A DNA stretch of 64,000 bases from Rubrobacteraceae bacterium (GCA_030448125.1 JAUJNO010000001.1:42122-106121); one strand, 5' to 3'; numbered from the stretch's first letter, positions 45,046 through 53,436 are shown. The notes: generated by a model not told the origin, from the sequence alone. A program made the numbers and translations.

Positions 45046-45744
45046 GTGGATCTCGACGCAACACAACTAGAGACGATCGAATCGAGCGAATGGGATTTCT
45101 CTGACCTCAAGGCTCTCTTTCTGAACTGCACCCTCAAGCCCTCGCCGGAGCTCTCCCACACGGAGGGGCTTGTCGGCATCTCCCGAGCGATCATGGAGAA
45201 GAGCGGCGTCTCGGTCGAGGTGTTGCGTCCGGTAGATTACGACATCGCCTATGGTGTTCAGCCGGACATGAAAGAACACGGGTGGGAGAGGGACGATTGG
45301 CCGATGATTTACGAGAAGGTCAAAGCGGCCAATATCCTCGTCATAAGCTCTCCGATCTGGCTCGGCGAAAAATCATCGGTTTGCACCAAAGTCATCGAGC
45401 GGCTTTATTCCGCGTCAGGAAATCTAAACGGCTCGGGCCAGTCTTTTTATTACGGGCGCGTAGGTGGATGCCTTATCACCGGCAACGAGGACGGAATCAA
45501 GCATTGCTCGATGAACATCCTTTACTCACTTCAGCATCTAGGCTATGTGATACCGCCTCAAGCTGACGCGGGGTGGATCGGAGAGGCCGGTCCGGGCCCC
45601 TCATATCTGGATCCCGGTTCCGGAGGTCCCGAGAACGCCTTCACGACTGGAAACACGACGTTCATGACCTGGAATCTTTTGCATCTGGCGCGGATGATAC
45701 AGGATGCCGGAGGCATCCCGGCCCACGGTAACCAGAGGTCGTAG
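45046..45744 (+). CDS. NAD(P)H-dependent FMN reductase / flavodoxin-fold protein
   Basis: A 232-residue flavodoxin-fold protein of the NADPH-dependent FMN reductase type. KALFLNCTLKPSPELSHTEGL is the flavin-phosphate-binding loop after strand 1, ILVISSPIWLGEKSSVCTKVIERL is the second binding segment, and GGCLITGNEDGIKHCSMNILYSLQHLGYVIPP the third. It reduces FMN or quinone-like substrates. AAAAGGAG precedes the GTG start. It stands between the GFA and sufU genes. Confidence 0.88.
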   Translation: MDLDATQLETIESSEWDFSDLKALFLNCTLKPSPELSHTEGLVGISRAIMEKSGVSVEVLRPVDYDIAYGVQPDMKEHGWERDDWPMIYEKVKAANILVISSPIWLGEKSSVCTKVIERLYSASGNLNGSGQSFYYGRVGGCLITGNEDGIKHCSMNILYSLQHLGYVIPPQADAGWIGEAGPGPSYLDPGSGGPENAFTTGNTTFMTWNLLHLARMIQDAGGIPAHGNQRS

Positions 45745-45987
45745 TAGTGAGGCTGGCTGCCGTTTCGGCCGTCCCGTTCCAGAGTTTGCGTAGCTCTGAG
45801 ACGCTGCGACAGTCGTGTTATAAGATTTTTGATCAGAAGCTGCAGCGGCGGCTGTCTCTCTCTGCCCACGGCCCTCTGCTGCTCGTGCCAGCGAGCCAGG
45901 GCGTCGAGCGGCTTGCGTCCAGGCGCGCCGTGGCGGAACTGCACCCAGCGCCCTTATCTCTCCAAGACGGCTGCTACAATTCCCGGC

Positions 45988-46398
45988 ATGCTGCAAAACT
46001 TCTACAAAGAGATAGTCCTCGACCACTACCAGCGCCCCCGCAACCGGGGCGAGTTGGAGAACGCGGACCTCGAGGAGCACCTCAACAATCCCCTCTGCGG
46101 CGACCAGGTGACGGTCTACGCTAATCTTCGGGACGGCAAGGTCGAGCAGGTGGCATTCACGGGGCGTGGCTGCTCCATAAGCCAGGCCTCCGCCTCGATG
46201 CTGGCCGAGCGGTTACGCGGCAAGAGCCGCGAAGAGGCCGAGGAGGAGATAGAGGCTTTCCTGAAGATGATGCGCACCGAGGAGAACGAGGAGCTCGGGG
46301 ACCTTGTGGCGCTCAAGGGCATCATCCAGACCCCCAACCGCATCCGGTGCGCCACGCTCGCCTGGGATGCTTTCAGGCGGGGCCTGAAGGGAGAATAG
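45988..46398 (+). CDS. sufU: Fe-S cluster assembly scaffold / sulfur-transfer protein SufU
   Basis: SufU receives persulfide sulfur from SufS for cluster assembly. Of 136 residues, ligands Cys37 (NPLCGD), Asp39, Cys62 (GRGCSIS) and Cys121 (RCATLAW) make the zinc/active site, and the Gram-positive-type insertion before Cys121 is present, separating it from IscU. The ATG at 45988 is chosen because the family begins MLQNFYKEIVLDHYQ. No SufS gene lies next to it or elsewhere in the window, although sufS is its usual neighbour. Confidence 0.94.
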   Translation: MLQNFYKEIVLDHYQRPRNRGELENADLEEHLNNPLCGDQVTVYANLRDGKVEQVAFTGRGCSISQASASMLAERLRGKSREEAEEEIEAFLKMMRTEENEELGDLVALKGIIQTPNRIRCATLAWDAFRRGLKGE

Positions 46399-46399
46399 G

Positions 46400-46609
46400 A
46401 TGGCGCAAACAGAACCGGACGGTGACGCGCTCAAAGAGGCGTTCAAAGAGGCGCTTACCGAAACATTGCACGAGCAGCGCGGGTTACTGCGCGAGGTTTT
46501 CGCCGAAGTCCTCGAAGACTTTGCCTTCGCCGAAGCCATCCGAGAAGGCCAACAGACCGAACGCGCCGAGCGCGACGAAATCTTCAGGCTCCTGGAGGAT
46601 CAGGCGTAA
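46400..46609 (+). CDS. Putative antitoxin of a RelE-type pair
   Basis: A 69-residue acidic helical protein with a repeated ALKEAFKEALTETLHEQR pattern, ending in RAERDEIFRLLEDQA. It lies immediately before, and overlaps by 4 bases, a frameshifted RelE/ParE-like toxin. That arrangement is typical of toxin-antitoxin pairs. The sequence is not similar enough to a named antitoxin family for a firmer call. It starts 1 base after the sufU stop. Confidence 0.6.
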   Translation: MAQTEPDGDALKEAFKEALTETLHEQRGLLREVFAEVLEDFAFAEAIREGQQTERAERDEIFRLLEDQA

Positions 46610-46871
46610 AGACCACATTCCGTAGAAGCTTCGAGCGAGACCTGAGAAAGATCCGGGACGAATCGCTGCGGCGTCGGGTAAGAGAAATTATAGAGCAGGT
46701 CGAAACAGCGGAATGCTACGCGAAGTGTCGAACCTGACGAAGATAAGTGGATCGAGCGGTTTCTATCGCATTCGAGTGAGTGACTACCGTATCAGTATCG
46801 TGGCCGAGTAAGACGAGGTGGAGTTCGTCCGTTTTCTGCACCGCCGCGACGTTTACCGGTATTTTCCGTAG
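46606..46871 (+). pseudogene. RelE/ParE-type toxin, inactivated
   Basis: The frame from 46606 reads KTTFRRSFERDLRKIRDESL and REIIEQVETAECY. A one-base shift near 46728 leads into SNLTKISGSSGFYRIRVSDYRISIVAE, an in-frame TAA at 46808, then DEVEFVRFLHRRDVYRYFP and a stop. This is the RelE/ParE/HigB fold with GxYRIRVxDYRI and the terminal HRRDVYR. The start codon would be GTA. Three lesions leave the antitoxin without a functional partner. Confidence 0.8.
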
Positions 46872-46968
46872 AGGGACCGCAGCCCAGAATCGGCCGGACA
46901 CCCTACTGCGCAAAGATGCCTGACAGGGTGCAGAGGCCGCCGAGGAGGAAGGAGAGCAAGAAGGCCGT

Positions 46969-47583
46969 TTAGCCGAGGCGCACTCTTCTGAACAGACCCG
47001 GGTAGTCCAGCACCAGACTGTCGGCGTCGACGGGGAGATCCGCGGCGAAACCGGCGAACTCTCCATCGAGGCTCTCGTACCTGTAGAGTCCGCCCCGCTC
47101 GTCGTGCTCCAGGCACGTGTATCTCTGCCGGGCGGGCTCCACCCGCATCTCGGAGACGGCCAGGTAGACGATCTCTAGGTCCGCGAACTCGCCGGCTTCT
47201 AGCCCCAGGCGTCGTATCGGCAGCGTGTTGGTGAAGGGCGTCGCGGAGATATCGACATCGAAACAACCCTCCAGGGAGGGCATGGTATCTCCAGCGGACG
47301 TGTACCAACGACCCTCTCCATCGGCGAACATCTCGAACCCTTTATCGTCGCCGGCGAGCGAAGAAACGCGCAGCGCTCGGACCCGCCATCCGGCGTCGCA
47401 GCGAACCGTGTAGCGGATCCGGAAGGGCACGCCGTTCTCGACTCCGATGACCACGCTGTCGGCCGCAGCGCCTCCGCTACCTTGAGCCAGACTGAGATGC
47501 TCCAGGCCTTCTCCCACCCAGGGTTTCCACATCACATCCCGTTCCAAGACCACGTCCTCCCGCAAAAGCCTCAAGTAGTTCAC
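46969..47583 (-). CDS. Putative glycolipid-binding family protein (DUF1089)
   Basis: A 204-residue protein matching the putative glycolipid-binding family: MWKPWVGEGLEHLSLAQ, ADSVVIGVENGVPFRIRYTV, DGEGRWYTSAGDTMPSLEGCFDVDISATPFTNTLPIRRLGL and a closing YRYESLDGEFAGFAADLPVD. The ligand is not known. ATG at 47583. The gene is 15 bases after a VOC gene on the same strand, so they are likely cotranscribed. It has no detectable signal peptide. Confidence 0.85.
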   Translation of the reverse strand: MNYLRLLREDVVLERDVMWKPWVGEGLEHLSLAQGSGGAAADSVVIGVENGVPFRIRYTVRCDAGWRVRALRVSSLAGDDKGFEMFADGEGRWYTSAGDTMPSLEGCFDVDISATPFTNTLPIRRLGLEAGEFADLEIVYLAVSEMRVEPARQRYTCLEHDERGGLYRYESLDGEFAGFAADLPVDADSLVLDYPGLFRRVRLG

Positions 47584-47598
47584 CGTGCTACGTTTAGC

Positions 47599-47979
47599 CT
47601 ACAGGTAGTTGGAGACTTCGACGAGGTTATCGTCCGGGTCCCGGAAGTAGACCGATTCGAGCCTGCCGGTCGCTCCGGTGCGCGAGACGGGTCCTTCGAT
47701 GATCTCGACGCCGCACGCCCCGAGATGTTCGACGACGCGTTCGAGGTGGACGGCGGTTACGAGGCAGAAGTCTCCCGAGCCCGGCGTGGGCTTTCCGGCC
47801 TTCGGCTCGAACTCAGCGCCGCTCTGGTGCAGGTTGATCTTCTGCCGGCCGAACTTGAGCGCCCGGCGACCGCCCTCGAACTCCTCCACCTCCATCCCGA
47901 GCACGCGAGAGTAGAAATCGCAGGTCGCCTCGACGTCGCGTACCGTGAGCACGAAGTGGTCGACTAGATCTACCCTCAT
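47599..47979 (-). CDS. VOC-family protein (glyoxalase/dioxygenase superfamily)
   Basis: A 126-residue vicinal oxygen chelate protein: LVDHFVLTVRDVEATCDFYSRVLGME, KFGRQKINLHQSG and the closing GRLESVYFRDPDDNLVEVSNY. Metal ligands expected from the family are His8, His53-like and Glu near the end. VOC proteins include glyoxalases, dioxygenases and antibiotic-binding proteins; the substrate is unknown. The ATG at 47979 gives the family start, without a clear ribosome site. Confidence 0.88.
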   Translation of the reverse strand: MRVDLVDHFVLTVRDVEATCDFYSRVLGMEVEEFEGGRRALKFGRQKINLHQSGAEFEPKAGKPTPGSGDFCLVTAVHLERVVEHLGACGVEIIEGPVSRTGATGRLESVYFRDPDDNLVEVSNYL

Positions 47980-48150
47980 GCCGGCTGTCTCGAGCGAAGA
48001 TGCCGACAAGGAAGGAGAGGGAGAAGGTCGGGACGAAGAAGGCGTCCGCGCCCTTTTCGTCCAGTGCCCGGCAGATCGGCGCCCCTATTCCCCGGCGCCG
48101 GCTCGCCTCCGGCCACCACGGTCACAAGTCCGCTCAGGAGGCTTGCCACC

Positions 48151-49548
48151 CTAGCTCAGGACCCAGGTGTCCTTCATGACGCCGCCGCTGGAGATGTTGA
48201 CGAGGCGGCTGCCGGGCGCGGCGACGCGGGTCATGGCGCCAGGGACCACCTCGACGGTGTCGGGGTCCGGCGAGAGGGCGTGTACGCGGTAGTCGGCGTA
48301 GGAGTCGCGCAAGTGTAGCTCTCCATCGGCTTCGCCGGCGGAGCAGAGGACGTGGGTCGAGAAGTCTATGGTACGCTGGGCTATGTACTCGACGGGGTTC
48401 TCCTCGACCATCTTTCGGAACTCTTCGATGGTCTCTTTGGATTCTTCGGGAGCGATGAGGACGTCCTTACCACCCCAGCCGCTGCGGCTCTTTATTACCA
48501 GCTCGTCGAAGTGCTCCATCACGTAGCGGCGGTCTTCTTCGACGGCCAGGGACCAGGTTTCGGGGTTCTCCACGACGGGCTCTTCGCCGAGGTAGGACCG
48601 GATCATCTCGGGGATGAACGGGTAGACGCCCTTGTCGTCCACGATGTTGACGTTCGGGGCGAAGATGGCCTGAACCCTGCCTTCGAGGTGAGCTTCGACG
48701 AGCTTCGGCAGGTCGTCGTAGATACGGCCTTCCTCTATGCGCTCGTAGATCACGTCCAGCCGTCGCCCCGTCTCCTTGTGGATCAGGTACCCTACACCGT
48801 CGAGCTCGACCTCGTGCCGCTCGGCGAGTACGGCGCCCGTCTCTTCGGCGAAGAGTTTGTGGTCGAGATAGTACTGGTCTTCGGGACCGGTCGAGAGGAT
48901 GGCGAGCGTCGGTTCGGAGAGCGGGGAGGCGGCCCGCAGCACGTCGCCGAGCCTCCCGAGCAGGTCGCCGAGGGGCTGCACCCCCAGCGCCGCGTAGGAC
49001 TCCGAGAAAACGTCGGGCGTCAGCGCTCTCAAACGGCTCATGGACATCGCGCCCACCGGCATCCGCGCGTTGTCCTCGATAACCAGGTACTTCCAGCCCC
49101 CGGCCTCCTCCACGGCTACGAGGTCGAAGCCCATCTGGCGCGCGGGCACCTCCCCGAAGCGGTCGGGGACGGAGACGTCGTAGAGCCCGCTCGACTCGAT
49201 GACCTCCCTCGGGACGACCTCTTCCTTGCCGGCCTCCAGGCGCCTCAGGAACTCGTTGATCGCGTGCATCCGCTGGGCGAGCCCACGCTCCAGCACCTCC
49301 CATCCGGCGGCGGGCAGGAGGCGGGGGAACCAATCGGTGGGATGCGTCTTATCCCCCTCAAGGATACCGAAGCCATGCTGCTCGGCTAAGAGCCTCTCGT
49401 GGGCCCGGCTGGTGCGCTCCTCCCACCCCTCGACGCCCATCCGCTCCAGTTCGCCCAGCACCGGCCGGTAGAGATCCCGAGGAGCTCCATCGGGTGCGAA
49501 AACCTCATTCGGCCCCGACTGTTCGAGCGTCGTCTTCACGGTAAGCAT
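48151..49548 (-). CDS. Circularly permuted ATP-grasp family protein
   Basis: A 465-residue protein of the circularly permuted ATP-grasp group (COG2308-like, DUF404/DUF407). Landmarks are GFDLVAVEEAGGWKYLVIEDNARMPVGAM, TGPEDQYYLDHKLFAEETGA, APNVNIVDDKGVYPFIPEMIRSYLGEEP, the ATP-binding KSRSGWGGKDVLIAPEE and EYIAQRTIDFSTHVL. Such proteins probably form amide bonds with ATP, as peptide or amidoligases. Usually they sit with an alpha-E domain protein and a transglutaminase-like gene; neither is nearby. ATG at 49548 starts the homologous region; no strong ribosome site. Confidence 0.85.
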   Translation of the reverse strand: MLTVKTTLEQSGPNEVFAPDGAPRDLYRPVLGELERMGVEGWEERTSRAHERLLAEQHGFGILEGDKTHPTDWFPRLLPAAGWEVLERGLAQRMHAINEFLRRLEAGKEEVVPREVIESSGLYDVSVPDRFGEVPARQMGFDLVAVEEAGGWKYLVIEDNARMPVGAMSMSRLRALTPDVFSESYAALGVQPLGDLLGRLGDVLRAASPLSEPTLAILSTGPEDQYYLDHKLFAEETGAVLAERHEVELDGVGYLIHKETGRRLDVIYERIEEGRIYDDLPKLVEAHLEGRVQAIFAPNVNIVDDKGVYPFIPEMIRSYLGEEPVVENPETWSLAVEEDRRYVMEHFDELVIKSRSGWGGKDVLIAPEESKETIEEFRKMVEENPVEYIAQRTIDFSTHVLCSAGEADGELHLRDSYADYRVHALSPDPDTVEVVPGAMTRVAAPGSRLVNISSGGVMKDTWVLS

Positions 49549-49621
49549 GCTACCAGCTTGCGAACACCTCGCGCAGAGTTCCATGATAGCGCTCGATCCA
49601 CAAGGTCAGGTCCTTCCCTAC

Positions 49622-50728
49622 CTACGAGGCTTCGACTTCCTGAACAACCCAGTCAAGTGTTTCAAGAAACTGGTTCAAAGCAGCCTCGTTGTTGAGCGTA
49701 GACAGCGAAATGCTCGGGTACTTGTCAATAGCTTTGTCGGGAATGGTGACGCCCGGAATTTCGTTCAAGCGGCGCAGGAACTCCAAGCGTTTAAGCTCGT
49801 CATCAAAAGGTGGCTTCAACTGCATATCTCCGAACCAGATTGATAAAGAGCCGTATGTCCAACTCTGTATAGGTTTGTGTTCTATTCCCTTATGGTCCAG
49901 CGTTGGAAAGAAAGTCCCATACTGTTTGCCCCTGCCCCACACAATCCGGGATGCTTTGCTTTCTGCCCACTCAAAAATCTCTTCAGCTGGCCTGGTTGCT
50001 TCGGGTGCCTGAGTTTCTAACTCTCGGAAGAAGGATTCTTTGTCCCACAGCTTGCCTGGCCGAGGGGGAGGAGGGTTTCCGGTTTGACCAATGACTCGGG
50101 GGACGAGCGTCTTGAAATCCGGGTCCTGGCTAACGTACTGTTTGATCTCCACGGCCAGCACCTCCGCCGGGTCCATCTGCTGGTTCAAAAACTCTACGAT
50201 GCGGCGGAGTTCGGTAGGAATCTCGTCGGACACGAAGATCAAACGCACTCTACCGGCCTGCAAGTTGGTCTTGACCTTCTGCCAGAACTCCTCGGGCTCG
50301 GCTTCGCTCTCCAATAACTCGTCGAGTTCCTGTTCAGATTTCTCTCGTTCCTCGAACAGGTCGCGGAGACCTCCGACCGGCCAGTAGACTACCGCGTTGG
50401 CGGCATACTCGAGCATCTGTCCAACCACCTCCCGACGAATGCGGGTGTCGGTGCTGCGTTTGACTTCCACTATGGTCGGTATGGCGTCCTGATCCAGGAA
50501 CAAATGATCCACCGACCACCGTCCGGCACCGTCTTCCTCGGACGCCAGCGACACCTCGCGCGAGACCAGCAACCATCGGCGCGGTTCGTTGCTGTCGATC
50601 TGATCTCCGGCCAGCAGGTTCGGGTACTTCGCAAGTAATCCTTGCAACAGATCTTCGGAGTCGTAAGCCTGCTCGTTCATCTTGACGAGTCCGCTATCAT
50701 CCTGAACGAGATAAATTCCCCCGCTCAT
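49622..50728 (-). CDS. PD-(D/E)XK nuclease-like protein, unknown role
   Basis: A 368-residue protein. The N-terminal half includes VDHLFLDQDAIPTIVEVKRSTDTRIRREVVGQMLEYAANAV, an Asp then Glu-x-Lys pattern of PD-(D/E)XK endonuclease-like domains as in DUF91/NucS relatives. The C-terminal half has a strand-rich segment FEWAESKASRIVWGRGKQYGTFFPTLDHKG. It could be a nuclease for repair or defence, or a methyl-directed restriction-like enzyme. AGGGGAG before ATG at 50728 fixes the start. No partner gene is evident; the gene is isolated between the ATP-grasp gene and a small gene. Confidence 0.75.
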   Translation of the reverse strand: MSGGIYLVQDDSGLVKMNEQAYDSEDLLQGLLAKYPNLLAGDQIDSNEPRRWLLVSREVSLASEEDGAGRWSVDHLFLDQDAIPTIVEVKRSTDTRIRREVVGQMLEYAANAVVYWPVGGLRDLFEEREKSEQELDELLESEAEPEEFWQKVKTNLQAGRVRLIFVSDEIPTELRRIVEFLNQQMDPAEVLAVEIKQYVSQDPDFKTLVPRVIGQTGNPPPPRPGKLWDKESFFRELETQAPEATRPAEEIFEWAESKASRIVWGRGKQYGTFFPTLDHKGIEHKPIQSWTYGSLSIWFGDMQLKPPFDDELKRLEFLRRLNEIPGVTIPDKAIDKYPSISLSTLNNEAALNQFLETLDWVVQEVEAS

Positions 50729-50857
50729 AAAAGCTCCCCTTTCGCCTCTCCCCTCTTCTCCACACGTAAATATAGCAGCGAGAGGCAGCTGGTCTTGTGC
50801 TCTTACTCTACTCAAGTCTCTGTGATCCAGATCAAAAGGTTGGTGTAGAATAAAGGC

Positions 50858-51106
50858 ATGCCCGTGTTTCGCTACGGACGCGAGTACTACGAGGAGGGCG
50901 AGTACGTCCGACGCAGCGACGCCTCGCCCGGTAACGGCCTGGACCCGGTGGTCCGGATCGTCGAGGATCTGGGGACGGTCGAGGTGCCGTGCGGGAAGGT
51001 AGACTGCCGGGCGAACTGCCTGGAGTATTTGGTTCGGTCCGCCCGCGCCCGCAAGAGCTACGCGCTGGCGGACTGCAAGATCACACCGCTCGTCAGCATC
51101 ATCTAG
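50858..51106 (+). CDS. Small cysteine-containing protein, unknown
   Basis: An 82-residue soluble protein with VRIVEDLGTVEVPCGKVDCRANCLEYLVRSAR, four cysteines (one near the end, ADCKITP). The CGKVDC and RANC spacing could bind a metal. No family recognised. ATG at 50858 with a weak AAAGG upstream. It is divergent from the PD-(D/E)XK gene with only 130 bases between. Confidence 0.55.
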   Translation: MPVFRYGREYYEEGEYVRRSDASPGNGLDPVVRIVEDLGTVEVPCGKVDCRANCLEYLVRSARARKSYALADCKITPLVSII

Positions 51107-51200
51107 CGGCCGGCTTCCGGCACCTGGTCGCCAGTAAACTGCGTAGAAAGTTCGAACGCATTGAGTAGATAGGCGCTCACCCGCGCTGCATGTTTGCGCT

Positions 51201-51401
51201 ATGGCAGAGTCAACACGAATCATTCGGGTCAAGAGACTACACGAACAGGAGAGGGAGACGGACCTGAAGGATACGGCGCCGGCCGAGCGCCTCTCGATGA
51301 TGTGGCAACTCGCGCTCGATGTCTGGGCCTTCAAGGGAGAAGTCCTTGCTGAACCCCGATTACCGAGACATGTTGTCCGCCTTCACAGAGGAAAGCGTTG
51401 A
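51201..51401 (+). CDS. Small protein paired with a nucleotidyltransferase
   Basis: A 66-residue basic protein, with AERLSMMWQLALDVWAFKGE in the middle and RLPRHVVRLHRGKR at the end. It overlaps the start of the following nucleotidyltransferase-like gene in another frame, a layout typical of two-gene toxin-antitoxin-like units, but its own family is not known to me. Confidence 0.6.
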   Translation: MAESTRIIRVKRLHEQERETDLKDTAPAERLSMMWQLALDVWAFKGEVLAEPRLPRHVVRLHRGKR

Positions 51402-51708
51402 GTACCTGCTGGTGGGCGCGTACGCGCTGGCCGTACACGGGCACGTAAGAGCTACCGGCGACATCGATCTCTGTTTCGAGACTCCCGGAGTCGTATTCCA
51501 GATCGGCGTCGCACCTCGACCCATAAACATACTGACAACAATAGACGCGGTAGATTTCGAAGCGGCATGGTCGGAGCGAGAAGAGGTAGAAGTCGCGGGA
51601 TCGAGGGTGCCGGTTATCAGCCGGCGCCACCTACTGCAGAACAAACGGGCGACGAGCTGGCCAAAAGACCGGGCAGATGAGATCTGGTTGGAAGGAGAAG
51701 ACGGCTAA
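51319..51708 (+). CDS. MNT/DUF1814-like nucleotidyltransferase with an internal deletion
   Basis: A 129-residue protein. The start matches nucleotidyltransferase-fold proteins: MLSAFTEESVEYLLVGAYALAVHGHVRATGDIDL, with the G-A/S motif and the DxD pair. Then FETPGVVFQIGVAPRPINILTTIDAVDFEAAW belongs to a later part of the family, so about 30-40 residues appear missing near 51470. The missing part normally contains the third acidic residue and a helical insert. Catalysis is doubtful. Start at 51319 or TTG 51343. Confidence 0.72.
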   Translation: MSGPSREKSLLNPDYRDMLSAFTEESVEYLLVGAYALAVHGHVRATGDIDLCFETPGVVFQIGVAPRPINILTTIDAVDFEAAWSEREEVEVAGSRVPVISRRHLLQNKRATSWPKDRADEIWLEGEDG

Positions 51709-52380
51709 GGCGAATATATCGAAAGCCACAGGATATCTAAAAGTCCTCCTCGAAGGGCCTGTTCCGGGGGTGTCCTTTGGTGGGCGTCGTGAGGCGTAGA
51801 TGCGGTAGAGGAAGCCGCCGCCGAAGGGGGCGAGGAGGAGACCGGCGAGCATGGCGGGTAGAAGGTCGCGGGCCAGGGTCCAGGCGACGAGGAGCGGGTA
51901 GCCGGGCGAGAAGTTGGAGCTGCGGATGAGCGTGAGAGGGTCGAGGATACCGCCGGAGGGCAGGACGCCGAACTGGTAGGCGCCCATGGTGAGGAGGCCG
52001 GAGATCAAACCTATCAGCAACGCGAACACGAGGCTCAGGACGAGCGCGCGCCAGAGGTCCGCGCCGGCCGACTGCACCACGCTGAAACCGCCCACATCCG
52101 TCCCAGAGCCCCGGCGGCGGAGCAGGAGGATGCCGAAGAGCGGCCCGCCGAGGATGCCGGCGATAAGCCCCGAGGCCAGGTACACGCTCGCCAGCACTGT
52201 AAGATCCCCCTCGGTGCTAGGCCCCCCGGTGAACAAGAGCAACAAGACGGGACTCGGGAAGAGGGACTTTATGAGCGTGAAGCCGAAGCCGTAGATAAGC
52301 CCTATTCCTAATAGCCTAGCGTACAACGAGGTCCTCCTTCTCGCCCGCGGCGTCGCCTCCGGCATTGCCTCCGGCGTCAC
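51631..52380 (-). CDS. Polytopic membrane protein, paralogue 3 of a tandem set
   Basis: A 249-residue membrane protein with helices around 25-45, 60-80, 111-135 and 155-180. Its LLGIGLIYGFGFTLIKSLF start and LARDLLPAMLAGLLLAPFGGGFLYRIYASRR end resemble the two upstream genes in layout. The open frame runs past the natural-looking end (after RRPPKDTPG) for another 40 residues and overlaps the convergent nucleotidyltransferase by 78 bases, so a frameshift near 51790 may have removed the usual stop. It overlaps the preceding gene by 65 bases. Function unknown. Confidence 0.6.
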   Translation of the reverse strand: MTPEAMPEATPRARRRTSLYARLLGIGLIYGFGFTLIKSLFPSPVLLLLFTGGPSTEGDLTVLASVYLASGLIAGILGGPLFGILLLRRRGSGTDVGGFSVVQSAGADLWRALVLSLVFALLIGLISGLLTMGAYQFGVLPSGGILDPLTLIRSSNFSPGYPLLVAWTLARDLLPAMLAGLLLAPFGGGFLYRIYASRRPPKDTPGTGPSRRTFRYPVAFDIFALAVFSFQPDLICPVFWPARRPFVLQ

Positions 52381-52843
52381 CGGCGCGGACGGCGCGATTT
52401 ACGAGCGTTCCGAAGAGGGGGCCGAGCAAGAGACCGCCCACGAGCGCGTACACGAAGGCCGAGAGGGCGACGAAGAAGCTGCCCGTAAAGACCCTCGGGC
52501 TCATGAGAACCGAGAGCTCGACCGGATCGAGCAGCGTGAAGCCGGAGATCGTTACCGCCATGAGGCCCCAGATCAGGAACGCCGCGACACCCCCGCCTAC
52601 GAGCCCCTGAAAAGCCCCGGTCCCAACCCCCGCCAGGAAGCCCGAGCGCCCGGCGCTCTTCGCGAACCGCCGTCCCGCCGCCAGCGTACCCACGCAGCCG
52701 CTCAAAGCAGCGCACGCAAGCCCGGCCACGAGGAAGCCCGTGAGCCGGTAAGGGTTCGTCATCAAGAGAGCCGGGACGGCCGCGAGCAGAAGCCCCCAGA
52801 GTACGCCCAAAACCAGGAGCCGGTTGCGCACGGGGGCCGTCAT
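52316..52843 (-). CDS. Polytopic membrane protein, paralogue 2 of a tandem set
   Basis: A 175-residue membrane protein: RNRLLVLGVLWGLLLAAVPALLM at the start, LVAGLACAALSGCVGTLAAGRR, GGVAAFLIWGLMAVTISGFTLLDPVELSVL and VYALVGGLLLGPLFGTLVNRAVR at the end. The same blocks recur in the same order in the gene just upstream, so the two are tandem duplicates. ATG at 52843 overlaps the upstream stop (ATGA). No function is known. Confidence 0.75.
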   Translation of the reverse strand: MTAPVRNRLLVLGVLWGLLLAAVPALLMTNPYRLTGFLVAGLACAALSGCVGTLAAGRRFAKSAGRSGFLAGVGTGAFQGLVGGGVAAFLIWGLMAVTISGFTLLDPVELSVLMSPRVFTGSFFVALSAFVYALVGGLLLGPLFGTLVNRAVRAGDAGGNAGGDAAGEKEDLVVR

Positions 52844-53346
52844 CGAAGCTCCGGGGCTGCTCGGCGGGCGGAGGAACCACGACGGACCAGGCGGCAGAGC
52901 ACCGCCCCGACGACGGGGGACAGCAACGTTCCTACTATCAGGGCGTACGCGAGGACCGCTACCGCGGCGATGGCGCTCTCGACGAAGATCTCCGGGCGCC
53001 ATAGAAGGTCGAGGATCTCGCCCGGGCTCCCCACCGAGAACCCGGATATGGTTATCGCCAGGGCGAGCCAGATGGAGAGCGCCGCGAGCGTCCCGGAGAC
53101 GGAGCACTGCAACACCCCGACACCGCAGACGGCGAGCAAGCCTCGCCTCGCGGAGGAGGCCGCCGCCCGACGTCCGGCGACGAGGGCGCCCACGGCGCTG
53201 CTCAGGCCGGCGCAAGCGAACGCCGCGACCAGGAAAGGGCTGAGGACGAACCGGTCGTCGAACGCCAGCACCGCGGGCAAGGCGGCCAGCAAGAGACCCC
53301 AGAGGGCCCCGAGCAGGAACAGCAGGTTACGAACGTTGGTTGTCAT
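52840..53346 (-). CDS. Polytopic membrane protein, paralogue 1 of a tandem set
   Basis: A 168-residue membrane protein: RNLLFLLGALWGLLLAALPAVLAF, FACAGLSSAVGALVAGRRAA, SIWLALAITISGFSVGSPGEI and YALIVGTLLSPVVGAVLCRLVRR. It aligns by eye to the next gene block for block. ATG at 53346. First gene of a coupled three-gene run; function unknown. Similar small Gly/Ala-rich helix proteins are common in actinobacteria. Confidence 0.75.
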   Translation of the reverse strand: MTTNVRNLLFLLGALWGLLLAALPAVLAFDDRFVLSPFLVAAFACAGLSSAVGALVAGRRAAASSARRGLLAVCGVGVLQCSVSGTLAALSIWLALAITISGFSVGSPGEILDLLWRPEIFVESAIAAVAVLAYALIVGTLLSPVVGAVLCRLVRRGSSARRAAPELR

Positions 53347-53436
53347 CGCCGCTCATGGTAGTCCCTGGAAGGATTCTCGGCAGCGACGCCGTTCACTGCT
53401 CAGTGCTCCGGTACGGGAACGCTCATACCCCGTCCG

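Noticed and set aside
45745..45987. Possible small gene or RNA in the 243-base gap before sufU
   Set aside because: Frames on both strands have no ribosome site and no recognisable motif; no tRNA-like cloverleaf or terminator could be made out.
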